From JBHIER01 sp046760705 [NCBI: bacterium] (lineage in GTDB: Bacteria; JBHIER01; G020348925): a stretch of 6,079 nucleotides of DNA. The stretch covers positions 1-6,079 of the forward strand of contig JBHIER010000219.1 of NCBI GenBank assembly GCA_046760705.1, in the 5' to 3' direction. How positions within the stretch are numbered: the stretch's first letter is position 1; every line of letters begins with the position of its first letter. Of the stretch, positions 6,018 to 6,079 are shown in pieces. The position numbers and the translations under genes were made by a program. Below the pieces are notes generated by a model that ran no database searches, was not told the origin of the DNA, and saw only the letters and a program-made list of their open reading frames with translations.

Positions 6018-6066
6018 ATGTGTCCTTCACAGTGAAGGCTCCAACCGCCTAAATGCGGTGGCTTCA
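6018..6066 (-). promoter_or_regulatory. Leader with mutually exclusive pairings over the NusG-II ribosome binding site
   Basis: On the minus strand the order is TGAAG (6062-6066), CTTCA (6033-6037), TGAAG (6025-6029). The middle segment can pair with either neighbour. The downstream pairing, CCTTCA-CTG-TGAAGG (within 6024-6038), would bury the AAGGA Shine-Dalgarno. The upstream pairing, stacked outside the ACCGC/GCGGT stem, would free it. This is a simple on/off geometry seen in the sequence; regulation is inferred. No promoter hexamers were found in the 62 bases between the gene and the window edge. Confidence 0.3.
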
Positions 6067-6079
6067 AGTTGTCGACTGT
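6029..6079 (-). mobile_element. Possible right end of an IS200/IS605-family (TnpB-type) element, partial
   Basis: Read on the minus strand, GAAGCC leads into a perfect ACCGC-ATTTAG-GCGGT hairpin (6044-6059), then TGGAGC and a closing CTTCAC (6032-6037 and flanks). The order GAAGCC, GC-rich hairpin with a TTTAG-type loop, GGnG, TTCAC is what I recall for right ends of IS605/IS1341-type elements, where the hairpin is also the 3' end of the guide RNA. A tnpB gene, if present, would lie beyond the right edge on the same strand. No transposase codons are visible here, so this rests on the end structure alone. The alternative is an ordinary leader hairpin of the NusG-II gene. Confidence 0.35.

Overview
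This is a bacterial chromosomal segment of about 53% G+C by eye, with every supportable gene on the minus strand. Strong Shine-Dalgarno sites (GGAGG type), a near-consensus sigma70 promoter and a standard bacterial valyl-tRNA synthetase support a bacterial origin. The gene families and the short dispersed hairpin repeats look like an uncultured, probably anaerobic bacterium. I cannot place it in a phylum from this window.

In the order of transcription (high to low coordinates), the window opens at its right edge with the partial remains of what looks like an IS200/IS605-type right end (about 6029-6079). Next comes a tight two-gene operon: a membrane-anchored NusG-domain-II protein (5649-6017) and a polytopic membrane protein of the Gx / heptaprenyl diphosphate synthase component I family (5125-5631). 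This pair resembles the EetA/EetB accessory pair known next to flavin-based extracellular electron transfer and ApbE-type flavinylation genes.

A 382-bp non-coding stretch follows (4743-5124). It holds several small hairpins, including three diverged copies of one hairpin repeat in alternating orientation, and then the valS promoter. valS (2076-4742) is complete, with a tryptophan in the first position of its KMSKS loop. A 267-bp gap with no recognisable gene (1809-2075) carries a plausible promoter for the next gene, a secreted DUF4139-family protein (441-1808).

After a 186-bp gap containing a purine-rich repeat-like stretch, the window ends inside the 5' part of another exported protein (1-254). 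Its first domain resembles a cohesin fold. The last two genes form a small cell-envelope or secreted group. valS is housekeeping, and the NusG-II/Gx pair is a probable membrane redox or quinone-related module.
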